Positions 1-13,600 of a stretch of 64,000 bases of DNA are shown here, one piece after another. The translations under genes and the position numbers were made by a program. The DNA is from Alentia gelatinosa (Eukaryota > Annelida > Polychaeta > Phyllodocida > Polynoidae). The notes under the pieces were generated by a model that saw only the letters and a list, made by a program, of their open reading frames with translations, did not search any database and was not told where the DNA came from. The DNA is taken from contig OX465584.1 of assembly GCA_950022655.1 (NCBI GenBank), positions 1,621,694-1,685,693 on the forward strand, in the 5' to 3' direction. The stretch's first letter is position 1. Each line of letters begins with the position of its first letter.

Positions 1-230
1 GGATGTGGGAATGTAGAGATGTAAGATGTGGGGATGTAGGTTGTAGGGATGTAGAGATGTAGGATGCAGGGATGTTGGGGTGTATGGATGTGGGGATGTA
101 GGATGTAGTGATGTAGGATGTGGGGATGTAGTGATGTAGGATGTAGGGATGTAGAGTTGTAGGATGTAGAGATGTTGGGGTGTATGGATGTGGGGATGTA
201 GGGATATAGGATATAGGTCCGTGATGTGAG
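1..230. repeat. Degenerate GGATGTAG-type minisatellite
   Basis: Irregular tandem copies of short units such as GGATGTAG, GGATGTGG and GGGATGTAG run from the window edge to about position 230, so the array probably continues outside. No fixed period could be established by eye. No coding potential is claimed. Confidence 0.85.
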
Positions 231-1290
231 TGATAAATGCCATTGACACCTATTTCCGCGCGCGCGAACGTGGCGCCGCATGGTGTGAAAAAACGGCGAC
301 ACGTCGGCGACTGTAGCGCCGCCGTCTGGCTACAGAGAGAACCCTGAAGACAATGCAGAGTCCAACACCTACGGGCCAATCCATGTATACAAGTCCGTGA
401 TCCAAGTAAAGCCTATGGCAACTTTTATTGGGGTAGGATAAATAGCCATTCTGTTCCAATTTCATGTTACGGAATGCTCTTTTCTTAATATCTAAAATCA
501 GCTGCAAGCTACTCTTTATATAGGAAATGATTTCTTAGAGATGAAATCAGGCAGAAATCCTAACCCTACAGATTTACTGAGTTAATACTTCTTTTACCCT
601 ACCCCCCCCCCCCAGAAAAAAAGGTAAACAGGAAGTTCATGGTGCAATGTTATAACGTTTCGCTCATGATGTGACAGACCAGATCTTACAAACACTACAC
701 AAGCACAATATGGTGACAATTTTTATTTTGCTTCAAATACAATGCACAAATAATGTTTCATGAACATATTCACAGATGAGATGGTCCATACGGAATGTCG
801 ATTGGAGATTTTCAATGAATTCAGGTTATTGTCATTCTTCCTCACAATTAACGAGGAACACCAAAAGGTGAGGTGTTATTTATGGAAACATAAACTCGTA
901 CAGTTTAATTGAACGTAACAAAGCGGTGACACAACTGAAGGTTGCTAGTTTCCGTGAAGTGAGGGCACTTATCATGTCGGTACAGCACACTCTAGGCTCT
1001 AAGCACCTACGATGTCAATAGAGAGTAGCAGAAGCATTTCTTCATCTACGCCATGATGGAGGTTTTTTTCCTCGCATAGTTTTATCAATACATTGAGAAA
1101 CTCACTTACATGATGGTTTTCGGTATGCGAACAGTTTCAACATGAACAGAAGAAAAGTTGGGTGGTCATTTCATAACTTCACACAAACAAAATAAGGTCC
1201 AATTCTATTGGCCAATAACTTGGTCAAACACTATTTGATATCTGGCACCAGCCCAAGTCCTTTTCAACATTAGGTTTACATAACCTTCAG
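231..1290. other. Non-coding stretch downstream of FKBP4, nothing recognised
   Basis: This is AT-rich sequence with a poly-C run near 602-614. No open frame with family resemblance, no RNA gene and no clear repeat was recognised. It lies beyond the inferred polyadenylation site of the minus-strand FKBP4 gene and is probably intergenic. Confidence 0.5.
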
Positions 1291-1306
1291 TGAAAAAGGT
1301 CCTCGT

Positions 1307-1312
1307 TTTATT
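1307..1312 (-). promoter_or_regulatory. Candidate polyadenylation signal AATAAA of FKBP4 (distal last exon)
   Basis: The minus strand reads AATAAA about 190 bases after the stop codon at 1504-1506. This is a normal distance for a 3' untranslated region and supports the exon ending at 1504 as a genuine terminal exon. Cleavage would be expected near 1280-1295 (inference). Confidence 0.55.
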
Positions 1313-1503
1313 TACCAATCATGCTACAGGAAGTGACGATGAAGATGACGTCACACATTGGGTCGACTGAACCTGACGCTGAGGTTGACCGTGTCTGTGT
1401 CTGACCCACTTTCACGGTGGGGCCCGCGACGTGGGGGACTGTCACGCGGTTACTCGCCGTTTTTCAAAGAACCACTGACTGACGGGCGACTTTCTCTCCT
1501 ACT

Positions 1504-1632
1504 TTAAGCCTCCATGGGGTCTGCCTTGCCACTATCCTCTGCCACCCCCTCGGGATTCTCAAGCCCATTCTCTGAATTTGTCTTCTCTTTGTCTCCGCTA
1601 TCTTTCTCTTCCTCTTTGTTCTGAGCTGCCCT
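1504..1632 (-). CDS. FKBP4: FKBP4 terminal exon 8b (distal, FKBP52-like acidic tail)
   Basis: The acceptor TGTGTTTCAG opens a phase-0 frame of 42 residues: [17 protein letters not shown], then [11 protein letters not shown] and ending GKADPMEA before TAA at 1506-1504. The Lys/Glu/Ser-rich tail and the resulting total of 462 residues match the usual C-terminus of FKBP52 in style and length. An AATAAA lies at 1312-1307. The exon has no start codon in frame and is short, so it would be missed by ORF finding. Confidence 0.72.
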   Translation of the reverse strand, partial: RAAQNKEEEKDSGDKEKTNSENGLENPEGVAEDSGKADPMEA

Positions 1633-4600
1633 CTGAAACACAAAAAGAGACGAAAATCCGTTGGCAATTTTGATAATTTTGTCTTTTTAGTTTTTCCGAT
1701 AAAGAGGGAGGAGAGTTTGAATCAATAGGTGTCACGTCCAAACTGTTGCGGCTCTAGTCGGACTAGCTGGCAAAGACCATGGAGTTTTAACTGCTCTCCT
1801 TCGTTAAATGTCAATTTCCTTGGCCTGACAAGAAATAAGGTATGCATGTTTATCGAATGAGAACTCAAAACCCATCTTCTGTGGAAATATACTACGGGTA
1901 AGTTGAATTGAGCATAGGCGACGCTCGTGGGCAGGACGCGGGCAGCATTTCTGGGGACAATGTGGGCAGCGTCTCTAGGGACAATGTGGGCAGCGTCTCT
2001 GGGTACAGTGTGGGCAGGATGCGGGCAGCATCTCTGGGTTCAATGTGGGCAGGATGCGGGCAGCGTCTATGGGTTCAATGTGGGCAGGATGCGGGCAGCG
2101 TCTCTGGGTACAGTGTGGGCAGGATGCGGGCAGCGTCTATGGGTTCAATGTGGGCAGGATGCGGGCAGCGTCTCTGGGGACAATGTGGGCAGCGTCTCTG
2201 GGTTCAATGTGGGCAGCGTCTCTGGGTTCAATGTGGGCAGCGTCTCCGGGTTCAATGTGGGCAGTACATGGGCAGCGTCTCTGGGTACAGTGTGGGTCCC
2301 CCCCTCCACTTCCCTAGATACAGTAATAAAGAAAAAAAACCAGGATTATCAGAAAGGAAATTGGCCACCAAATTGGTCAGGAGGCTGTGTGGGAAAGATC
2401 GTACATTCTACTGCCCAGTCAGGAGCCTGAGTGAGGGTATCGTACAGTCTGCTGCACAGTCAGTACAATCATTGGATCAGTGTTTATTTGTGTAGTTTAA
2501 CGTCCAATTTGTTCAATTAGACTTACTTTGGGTTTGATCGAATCTATGAGATGAATGTAGGTAGAAATTTCACCCCTACACATTTACCGAAGTGAGATTT
2601 TTTTACTTCCCCACACCACATAGACATGATATGAGAAGGATTGGCCTTTGATAAAACAGTAAATCTACCAACTGCTGGGGATGAAGGAGAAAAGTGGCTG
2701 CAATGAGACTCGAACCCACAAAGTATTACAACCCTGGGATTACAAGAACAGTGCCCTAACCACTCAGCTAACTCCCCACCCACTTGGATCAGTGAGAATC
2801 AGGAGTCGGACTCATGTCTTATTTACCATCTATTTCACCACATTTCATAAAATGTCCTTCATTTAACAAGTTTTAACAAGCGAGCTGTCCATCTGATCCA
2901 CTCAAAATATGCCTCCCGTCGCTTTGATACACGGGATCCATCTCCAAATACCAGAGGTCTATTCCTGCAACTATAATAAATATGAAACACAAAGAAGATT
3001 AGTGTGCCAGCTTCTAGTCGTCGTCGTCCACGCCCTCTTCGGCCACTTTGCTGTAATCGACATTTTTATCGTATTTGGGTTCGGGCATCTTTTCGCCGAA
3101 GGCTTCCATCTCCTGTTGTATGGTCATCATCCCGTCCGCCATGGAGTTGTCCCAGTTGCCGATGTCATTGAGACCGTCTGCTCCCAGATGAGCTTTTCGC
3201 CACGCCTCATATCTCTGAAAACCCCAGATGGAATTAAACTACAAATAAGCTACATGTGGATGGTGGAGGGAGTCTTAGTTCTCTACATCACCGGCTTTCT
3301 GAAGCGCATCCCTTTCTTGACACAGATTCTCTCGGCAAGGGGGTGAGGGGCATTCCCTATGTATACAAGTGAGTATGGGGAGGGGGGAGTCAGGGCTTGA
3401 TTTTCTACATCCCTGCATACGCAACTTGATGATAAAAATTGGTATGTCTAGCAATAATAAGTTAATCTCACCCTGGTATTTCTCCCAATAAACTTAAAAT
3501 TGGGAACTCATACTCAATGCCTATCGATAATTTAGAAAAAAATACCCCCCAAAAAAGAATCCTCTGAATCAAGCCGATGCTACCTGGTTAATGACAACTT
3601 CCTGTCAGTTTAAACCAAGTTACTATAGTGTCTCCAGGTCAACCATTGTTCTGGGTTAGACAACGTAGAATCCAACCACTCTCCAAACACAGATGTGGCT
3701 TGGGAAAATGAAAAAAATCAAGAGATTCATTGGTTTTAGCCTATAAATGAATTACAGGGGGGGTTGAGAGACAAGGTTTCATCCGGTTTGGAATCATCAG
3801 GCATCTTAGGGTTTGGCTACAGCAAGGCGTGACTTTGTCACGTTTTGAACCCTGAAATAATTGTTTCAGGGTCTACACAAGTTCATAACAAGAGCTAAGT
3901 GTGAAATAGAATTATTGGCCATTAAAGGCCAAATTAGCAGGTGGACTCATTTAAAACGTAATGCAAGTAGCTGAAGGCCCGGCGTCCACCAACTACGATA
4001 GAAAGTTAGACCTACCAATATGGCACCGATACAAAAAGCAAATATCGGAGACATATCGGGACATGCCAATCAACCACGCATCGTAATGGGTTTTTTTTCG
4101 GTGCCTAACCGCAGAAACGTGGTCAACTGCCCCGATATCAGGTGACCTTTCGACGCGATTTAGATTTTTTATCGGGAGCTTCATCGTACGGCATATCGGA
4201 GCCATATCGTAGTAGGTGGACGGCGGGCCTAATATATATTGAAAATCCCCTACACTTTCTACATATTTTAGATACATAAAATATATAGAAGTTGGTTTTC
4301 AAAATCACATGCCAGTTGGAGGAATATGAGACCTACAATCTTAACAAATATCCCAGATATTCACCTCTCCAGTCTGCTGTTATTGGGTGGCTATATCTAA
4401 AACTCAATAGGAAGGACCAGTGTTCTGTGTCTGGAATGCAATTACATACTAACATTTTTAGAATCCAGAGATTAGTTATCTACCTGTAGGCTCTGGTACC
4501 ATGTGTAACAATAAAGTAGGTCAAGCCAATATTTGGTGGTAAATGAGATTGCAAATAATTTTATAAACTAATATAATTTGACTGGGTCTTACTGATTCTT

Positions 4601-7600
4601 AAAACATAGTTATGAAATATTCTGACCTCTGTTTGTGTGTAAATATGCTGAATAAACCATCCACTCATACACCTGCTGCCCCCCCCCCCCCTCACATGTT
4701 CAGATTTGGCAAAAATACATGAATAGCACATCAAATATACATTTCGCCTAAATAATAACACTTCCTAGGGTGTAAGCAACTGTCAGTGCCACATATGGAG
4801 ATGGTAAATGTTACATCAATGCTCACTGTAGATCAATATTGAGTAAACATCTGTTTGAGCATGCCCATTTCACCCCAATCCCCCCCCCCCCCCACTTTTA
4901 ACGAATACTTGAATATCTCTGTAAATATAGAATCTACTTAGAAAATTCCACTTCCTAGCACCTACCTATTTTAATTCTCTTTCAAATGAGGCAAATTATA
5001 TTATGATTCAACGAGTTAAAGGGGTAGAAATATGTCCATAAAGGAGTTCTGACCATGGACTTTCATAGACTTGCTCTATAGTATCTTTGGTATATATCGG
5101 GGACTGTAAAGTCAAAAAGTTGGGGCTCTGCTGGCTCTCACCTTGGCATCCATGTCGGCGAAGCGGTCAAACATGCCGCCGTACAACTTCTTCTCCTTGT
5201 CCTTCAGCTCCTTGATTTTCTTGTTGGCGAGAATAATCTGGTTCTTGGCTGCCTTGTTGTTCGGGTCAATGTTGACCACGGCTTTAAAGTCGGCGATGGC
5301 CAGATCGACGTCTTGTAGGTTCAGGTAGGCCTGCAATATAGAGACACCTTCTTCAGTCTTCACAACGATATCACACCACTCAACAAACTACACACACCTC
5401 TCACCTCTATATCACACCACTCTACAACCTACACACACCTCTCACCTCTATATCACACCACTCTACAACCTACACACACCTCTCACCTCTATATCACACC
5501 ACTCTACAACCTACACACACCTCTCACCTCTATATCACACCACTCTACAACCTACACACACCTCTCACCTCTATATCACACCACTCTACAACCTACACAC
5601 ACCTCTCACCTCTATATCACACCACTCTACAACCTACACACACCTCTCACCTCTATATCACACCACTCTACAAACTACACACACCTCTCACCTCTATATC
5701 ACACCACCTCAACAAACTACACACACCTCTCACCTCTATATCACACCACCTCAACAAACTACACACACCTCTCACCTCTATATCACATCACCTCAACAAA
5801 CTACACACACCTCTCACCTCTATATCACACCACTCAACAAACTACACACACCTCTCACCTCTATATCACACCACTCAACGAACTACACACACCTCTCACC
5901 TCTATATCACACCACTCAACAAACTACACACACCTCTCACCTCTATATCACACCTCTCACCTCTACACACCACTCAACAAACTACACACACCTCTCACCT
6001 CTACACACCACTCAACAAACTACACACACCTCTCACCTCTATATCACACCACTCTACAAACTACACACACCTCTCACCTCTACACACCACTCAACAACCT
6101 ACACACACCTCTCACCTCTACATCACACCACTCTACAAACTACACACACCGCTCACCTCTACACACCACTCAACAACCTACACACACCTCTCACCTCTAT
6201 ATCACACCACTCAACAAACTACACACACCTCTCACCTCTATATCACACCACTCAACAAACTACACACACCTCTCACCTCTATATCACACCACTCAACAAA
6301 CTACACACACCTCTCACCTCTACACACCACTCAACGAACTACACACACCTCTCACCTCTATATCACACCACTCAACAACCTACACACACCTCTCACCTCT
6401 ATATCACACCACTCAACGAACTACACACACCTCTCACCTCTATATCACACCACTCAACAACCTACACACACCTCTCACCTCTACACACCACTCAACAACC
6501 TACACACACCTCTCACCTCTATATCACACCACTCAACAACCTACACACACCTCTCACCTCTATATCAGACCACTCAACAAACTACACACACCTCTCACCT
6601 CTATATCACACCACTCAACAAACTACACACACCTCTCACCTCTATATCACACCACTCTACAACCTACACACACCTCTCACCTCTATATCAGACCACTCAA
6701 CAAACTACACACACCTCTCACCTCTATATCACACCACTCTACAAACTACACACACCTCTCACCTCTACACACCACTCAACAAACTACACACACCTCTCAC
6801 CTCTACACACCACTCAACAAACTACACACACCTCTCACCTCTACACACCACTCAACAAACTACACACACCTCTCACCTCTATATCACACCACTCTACAAA
6901 CTACACACACCTCTCACCTCTATATCACACCACTCAACAAACTACACACACCTCTCACCTCTACACACCACTCAACGAACTACACACACCTCTCACCTCT
7001 ATATCACACCACTCTACAACCTACACACACCTCTCACCTCTATATCACACCACTCAACAACCTACACACACCTCTCACCTCTATATCACACCACTCAACA
7101 AACTACACACACCTCTCACCTCTATATCACACCACTCAACAACCTACACACACCTCTCACCTCTATATCACACCACTCAACAACCTACACACACCTCTCA
7201 CCTCTATATCACACCACTCAACAACCTACACACACCTCTCACCTCTATATCACACCACTCAACAACCTACACACACCTCTCACCTCTATATCACACCACT
7301 CAACAAACTACACACACCTCTCACCTCTATATCACACCACTCAACAAACTACACACACCTCTCACCTCTATATCACACCACTCAACAACCTACACACACC
7401 TCTCACCTCTACACACCACTCAACAACCTACACACACCTCTCACCTCTATATCACACCACTCAACAACCTACAAACACCTCTCACCTCTATATCACACCA
7501 CTCAACAACCTACACACACCTCTCACCTCTATATCACACCACTCAACAAACTACACACACCTCTCACCTCTATATCACACCACTCAACAAACTACACACA

Positions 7601-10600
7601 CCTCTCACCTCTATATCACACCACTCAACAACCTACACACACCTCTCACCTCTACACACCACTCAACAACCTACACACACCTCTCACCTCTATATCACAC
7701 CACTCAACAAACTACACACACCTCTCACCTCTATATCACACCACTCTACAACCTACACACACCTCTCACCTCTATATCACACCACTCTACAACCTACACA
7801 CACCTCTCACCTCTATATCACACCACTCAACAACGTACACACACCTCTCACCTCTATATCACACCACTCTACAACCTACACACACCTCTCACCTCTATAT
7901 CACACCACTCTACAAACTACACACACCTCTCACCTCTATATCACACCACTCAACAACGTACAGCCTGTTCTGAAGAGTGAGTACTTAACAGGTGAATGGG
8001 GCTCTGACTATATCAGCCTGTTCTAAAGTGTACTCAATAGATGAATGGTATTTTTACACCAGCCTCACTAAAATAAAGACAATTCTGTATCAAATCGTAC
8101 CACGCTTACAACCAGGATAATCAAAAGGGTTTATCAAACTCAGGTTTAATTGTCGCTTGATACAGAAGTCAATGTTATTATTAGCTTCATATATATTTAA
8201 ATTGCTTGTATTGCCTTGGATAGCCGCAAGTGAGCAAATATTTTTTACTATAAATACATAATAGCCAAGCTCAATCTTTTAGAATATATGAAAATAAGAA
8301 TGCTTAACAAGGTGATGGGGCGGACTTATTGACCATCCCAGCAGTGAAGTTAGAATGCACTGGAGGACATCGAACTTCACATAGTGGACTTCATGTCAGA
8401 GAAGGCAAAACTTAGTTCAGCATGAATCACTCCCAACTTTAGTGTCAGGTATAAAACGTGGACCGAGCCTTACCTGGCCACGGCGGAAGAGGCCCTTTTC
8501 GTTCTTGGGGTCTATAGCTAAGGCTTTGTCACAGTCGGAGACGACTTTGGTGAACTCGTTGAGTTTCAGTTTGCACATGGCCATGTTGAGGTAGGCAGCC
8601 AGCAGCAGCGCGTCACGCTTCACCTTCTTGTCGCCCTCCAACTCGCCCTCGCTGTCCAGGAAACCCACCAGCTTGTCATAGAACTTGATGGCTGTGGAGA
8701 ACTTGCCCGCCTGGAATATGTCACAGTGGGTTAACTTCATTAATTATAAGGTAATATATCAACTGGGCAAACTTCATTAATCATAAAGTAATATATCAAC
8801 TGGGCAAACTTCATTAATTATAAGGTAATATATCAACTGGGCAAACTTCATTAATCATAAAGTAATATATCAACTGGGCAAACTTCATTAATTATAAGGT
8901 AATATATCAACTGGGCAAACTTCATTAATCATAAAGTAATACATCAACTGGGCAAACTTCATTAATTATAAGGTAATTTATCAACTGGGCAAACTTCATT
9001 AATTATAAGGTAATATATCAACTGGGCAAACTTCATTAATCATAAAGTAATATATCAACTGGGCAAACTTCATTAATTATAAAGAATTACCACATTAATA
9101 ATCGATAATGATTGTAAATCACCAGTGTTCACCAGTTTAATATGTATATGAACGTACAAGTGTAGCAAAACAAATCAAAACTACATCATTAAAGTACAGA
9201 GAAAAAGTCAAATCTTGTATAGCCACATTAATTACAAGTACACAAGAGATGTGAAACATCACCTCAGTTATGACAAATCTGTTCAAAATAAATATATCGA
9301 TTACCAGTTCAGTAAAACCCTACTTAAGGGGGCCACCCTCGGTTCCGAGCAAAGTGACCCCTTAAGCGGGGTTAAAATAAACTAAATAAAAGTTTATGTT
9401 CCTGGCAATTATACCCTTAAGCGGCCTTAAGTCCCCTTGAGCAAGGTGTCCCAGAAGCGGGGTTTTACTGTATATAAAAATTATGTTAAGGTATATTTAA
9501 TTGGTGAAAATCACTCTCACAACATAACTGTCAAAAGTGACGTATAGATTGAGGAGATAATGTTCACATACTTTAAAGTAATTTGTTCCTTTTGACTTGC
9601 TAATTTCAGACTGTTCTAGCTTCTCGTCGATATCCATTTCCCATGATTCCTTGGCCTGAAATTGAAACCATAATAAGAATATTAGGAGACATAGTTAGTG
9701 CACCTGAATGGAATCTGTTCACAGATACTTTGGTTGGAGATACAGAGTTCGAAGTATTGAGATGTGCTCACCAAGCAGAGCCCTACCTTCCATGTCCTAT
9801 TGATGTTAAACCGAATATATGCATGGGAGATTTTAGTATGAAGCTGGCTCGTGGTGTTAGCTATGCATTCAAAGTGGTTTGTATGGTAACAATGCAAGGG
9901 TTTCAGGGATTTAAATTCATACATTATCTATGGGGACCTTGTCGAGGAAAAACAGAAAATTATGGAAACAAGAGCTAAGTGTGCATTTTCAAATAGAATC
10001 ATTGGCCTTTAAAAGGCCAAATGAGCAGGTGGACGCATTTAAAACTCACTACAAGCAGCTTAACACATGTTTAAAATTGTTGACTGAAAATATTTTGATA
10101 TCTTAATTCAACAAATACTTGAATATCTCTGTAAGTATAGAATTTACTTAGAAAATTCCACTTCCTAGCACCTGTTTTTTTTTATTCTCTTTCAAATGAG
10201 GCATATTATATCATGATTGAACCAGTTTTATAGGTAGAACTATGACCATAAAAGAGTTTTTAAAAATGGACCTGTGACTCAAAAGTTTCCCCCAAACTGA
10301 AATCTCTATTTTTTCTTTAAATCCATGTCAATATCCTAAAAATTAAAACTGTCAGATATGGTATGATCATAAAACCTTCTGTCCAAAACAAAAATCATAT
10401 TCCTATCTGTACTTAGTGAGCTATAAAAAGCAAAAATGTGATCAGGTCATCTAGTGACTCTACAAGCATGTGTACTACAGTAGGCTATAGCCATAACCTA
10501 AAGACCAACCGTTCACCTGCTAATAATAATGCACACATTTAAAGGGGAATTGGGATTATGGGATTCCTGAATGTAGGGTTGACATACACAGGTTCTATAA

Positions 10601-13600
10601 TTGAGGATTTTAGTAGTGAGAGAAAAATGAGAAGCCTTTAAATAACAAGACAATTTCATATTCTAAGGCACGATAGCTCCAAAGGCATGTTCCAAGGACA
10701 TCCAAATTTGGGTTGGTTTATGTCCTGATGAGAAATATTCACTTCCAAGGTAAAAGAAATCACTGCACTTCTAGACAATCAGGGCATGTGGGAGATAATC
10801 ACTGCACTTCTAGACAATCAGGGCATGTGGGAGATAATCACTGCACTTCTAGACAATCAGGGGATGTGGGAGATAATCACTGCGCTTCTAGACAATCAGG
10901 GAATGTGGGAGATAATCACTGCACTTCTAGACAATCAGGGGATGTGGGAGATAATCACTGCGCTTCTAGACAATCAGGGGATGTGGGAGATAATCACTGC
11001 ACTTCTAGACAATCAGGGGATGTGGGAGATAATCACTGCACTTCTAGACAATCAGGGGATGTGGGAGATAATCACTGCACTTCTAGACAATCAGGGGATG
11101 TGGGAGATAATCACTGCACTTCTAGACAATCAGGGGATGTGGGAGATAATCACTGCACTTCTAGACAATCAGGGGATGTGGGAGATAATCACTGCACTTC
11201 TAGACAATCAGGGCATGTGGGAGAGAATCACTGCACTTCTAGACAATCAGGGCATGTGGGAGATAATCACTGCACTTCTAGACAATCAGGGGATGTGGGA
11301 GATAATCACTGCACTTCTAGACAATCTGGGGATGTGGGAGATAATCACTGCACTTCTAGACAATCTGGGGATGTGGGAGATGCAAATGACTGTTTCTTTG
11401 GCGTGAATGAGGCTCGATCAATTTTTCAATTTTGTTTTACACAAGGAAAAAGGATTCTAAAAACTGAAAATAGCAAAATCGAAAGCTGACATCTCAGTGA
11501 GCTTCAGCACTAGAAAGTGATGAAATAAGACTTGATGACACGAGACATGAAGTGGAATTTCTTACAGCTCAGCGTATCGTGATGTTTGTCTCTACACGTT
11601 TGAAATGTGATGTAATGTGTGTTTGTTAGATTTGTCTAGTATTGAATATTTTGAGATTATATGATTTTAAGGATTGTATTATTGGTTTGTTAGGGTAGTT
11701 TAACGTCCAATATGTCCTATTAGACCTACTTTGGGTTTGACCAAATCTATGAGGTCAAGGTAGGTAGAAATCTCACCCCTACACATTTACCGTAGTGAGA
11801 GTTCTTTTACTTCCCACACCACATAGACATAATATGAGAAGGATTGGTCTTTGATATAGCAGTAAGTCTACCACTGATGGGAGTAAGAGAGAAAAGTGGC
11901 TGCAATGGGACTCGAAACCCACGAATTCTGACAACCTTGGGATTACGTGTCCAGTGCCATTTACCACTGAGCTTTAGTTATGCTTGCATTAAAAGCATAT
12001 CAAGCATGAACCACACAGAGGCAAATCAACCCAACGGGCCGGATTGTATTAATATTGGATCTAGGAAGATATGGAAGACAATGTTTACGACAAGATAGGG
12101 GTAGAAGGTAAATCTTTATATGGTCGTGTCAACTTTGATATAGTAAAGTAATCTAATATAATGGATATTAAACATGTACGAGTTTAAGGAGAAAATGTTT
12201 CTTGTAAAGAAGAAATAAGAATGATAAATCAAAGATTAAACAAATGACACTGTATCTAGGACAAGTCAACCAATTGTACCTGAATTATTTTTTGTAAACT
12301 TTTACTTTGAAAAACACACATAAAGAATGAAAGAAATAGTCAAAAATAAATTAATTAAAAAAACAGATATAAAACACGGCTTTAGTTAAACGTCAATGCA
12401 ATATTTCCAGAGATTGTTCAAAGTCTGAGTAAGATATGTGGCTGTATGGTGCTCACTGCATACTGCCGGGTCAGATACCTTTTCAAAGTTCTTCATTTTG
12501 ATGCGGTACTGGAGGGTGGCTCCAGCTGGGATGTTTTTCTCCGGACAGCCCTCATCTCCAAAGGCATGCTGGGCCTTCACCGTCAGCACGCACTCTTCTC
12601 CTTTTTTGAACTTCTTGAGGGCGTGTTCGATGCCCGGTGAGATGCCGTGGTCACATCCCTCGCCCAGAGCGAAGCTCACGTCGCGCTCCTCAAAGTCTCT
12701 GCCCTCATACTTCCCCACCATGTGGACTAATAAGACAAACATTACAGACTTTTATCTTATATGTCACAAAACTAAAGATGGTTTAACTTTAATTTTGTGG
12801 AGAAATAAAGACATCGTAATCAGAGATTGGCAGACATTGAATTTTTCTTGTCTTTTTTTTTAGTTTGAGGCACAAACTAGAAATTTACAGCTCAAGCCAA
12901 CTCTACATAAGTAAACGAAATTTCAGGAAAATTTTCAGGCAAAGCCAAGTATTGCGTGTTTTTCCAAGCATTGAGACAGTGATATCTGGTCCGTTTAGAT
13001 TTTCTATTAGTTTCTTTCTCCTATACATTGTTATAGTAATGAATACTACATACAAGCTTTGTCCCAAGAAGACTTTGAGAAACCAGGTATACTCAAGGTA
13101 AAACCATGAGTCAAGCTTAATAACCCATCCACTCATTCACCTTAGTCAAGCTTAATAACCCATCTACTCATTTACCTTAGTCAAGCTTAATAACCCATCC
13201 ACTCATTCACCTTAGTCAAGTTTAATAACCCATCCACTCATTCACCTTAGTCAAGTTTAATAACCCATCCACTCATTCACCTTAGTCAAGTTTAATAACC
13301 CATCCACTCATTCACCTTAGTCAAGTTTAATAACCCATCCACTCATTCACCTTAGTCAAGTTTAATAACCCATCCACTCATTCACCTTAGTCAAGTTTAA
13401 TAACCCATCCACTCATTCACCTTAGTCAAGTTTAATAACCCATCCACTCATTCACCTTAGTCAAGTTTAATAACCCATCCACTCATTCACCTTAGTCAAG
13501 TTTAATAACCCATCCACTCATTCACCTTAGTCAAGTTTAATAACCCATCCACTCATTGACCTTAGTCAAGTTTAATAACCCATCCACTCATTCACCTTAG

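Noticed and set aside
5369..7962. CRISPR-like array of direct repeats
   Set aside because: Units are contiguous without unique spacers and the context is eukaryotic; this is a minisatellite. The same applies to the other arrays.
9310..9470. Firm assignment of the CAGT-ended MITEs to pogo/Tigger
   Set aside because: Neither copy shows a clear TA duplication, so only a tentative resemblance is stated.
9643..9978. 111-residue open frame
   Set aside because: No family resemblance; it overlaps FKBP4 exon 5 antisense and a dispersed repeat.
10713..11489. 258-residue open frame of 13-residue repeats
   Set aside because: It is produced by a 39-bp tandem repeat divisible by three; two frames are equally open, there are no splice or family signals, and it is inside an FKBP4 intron.
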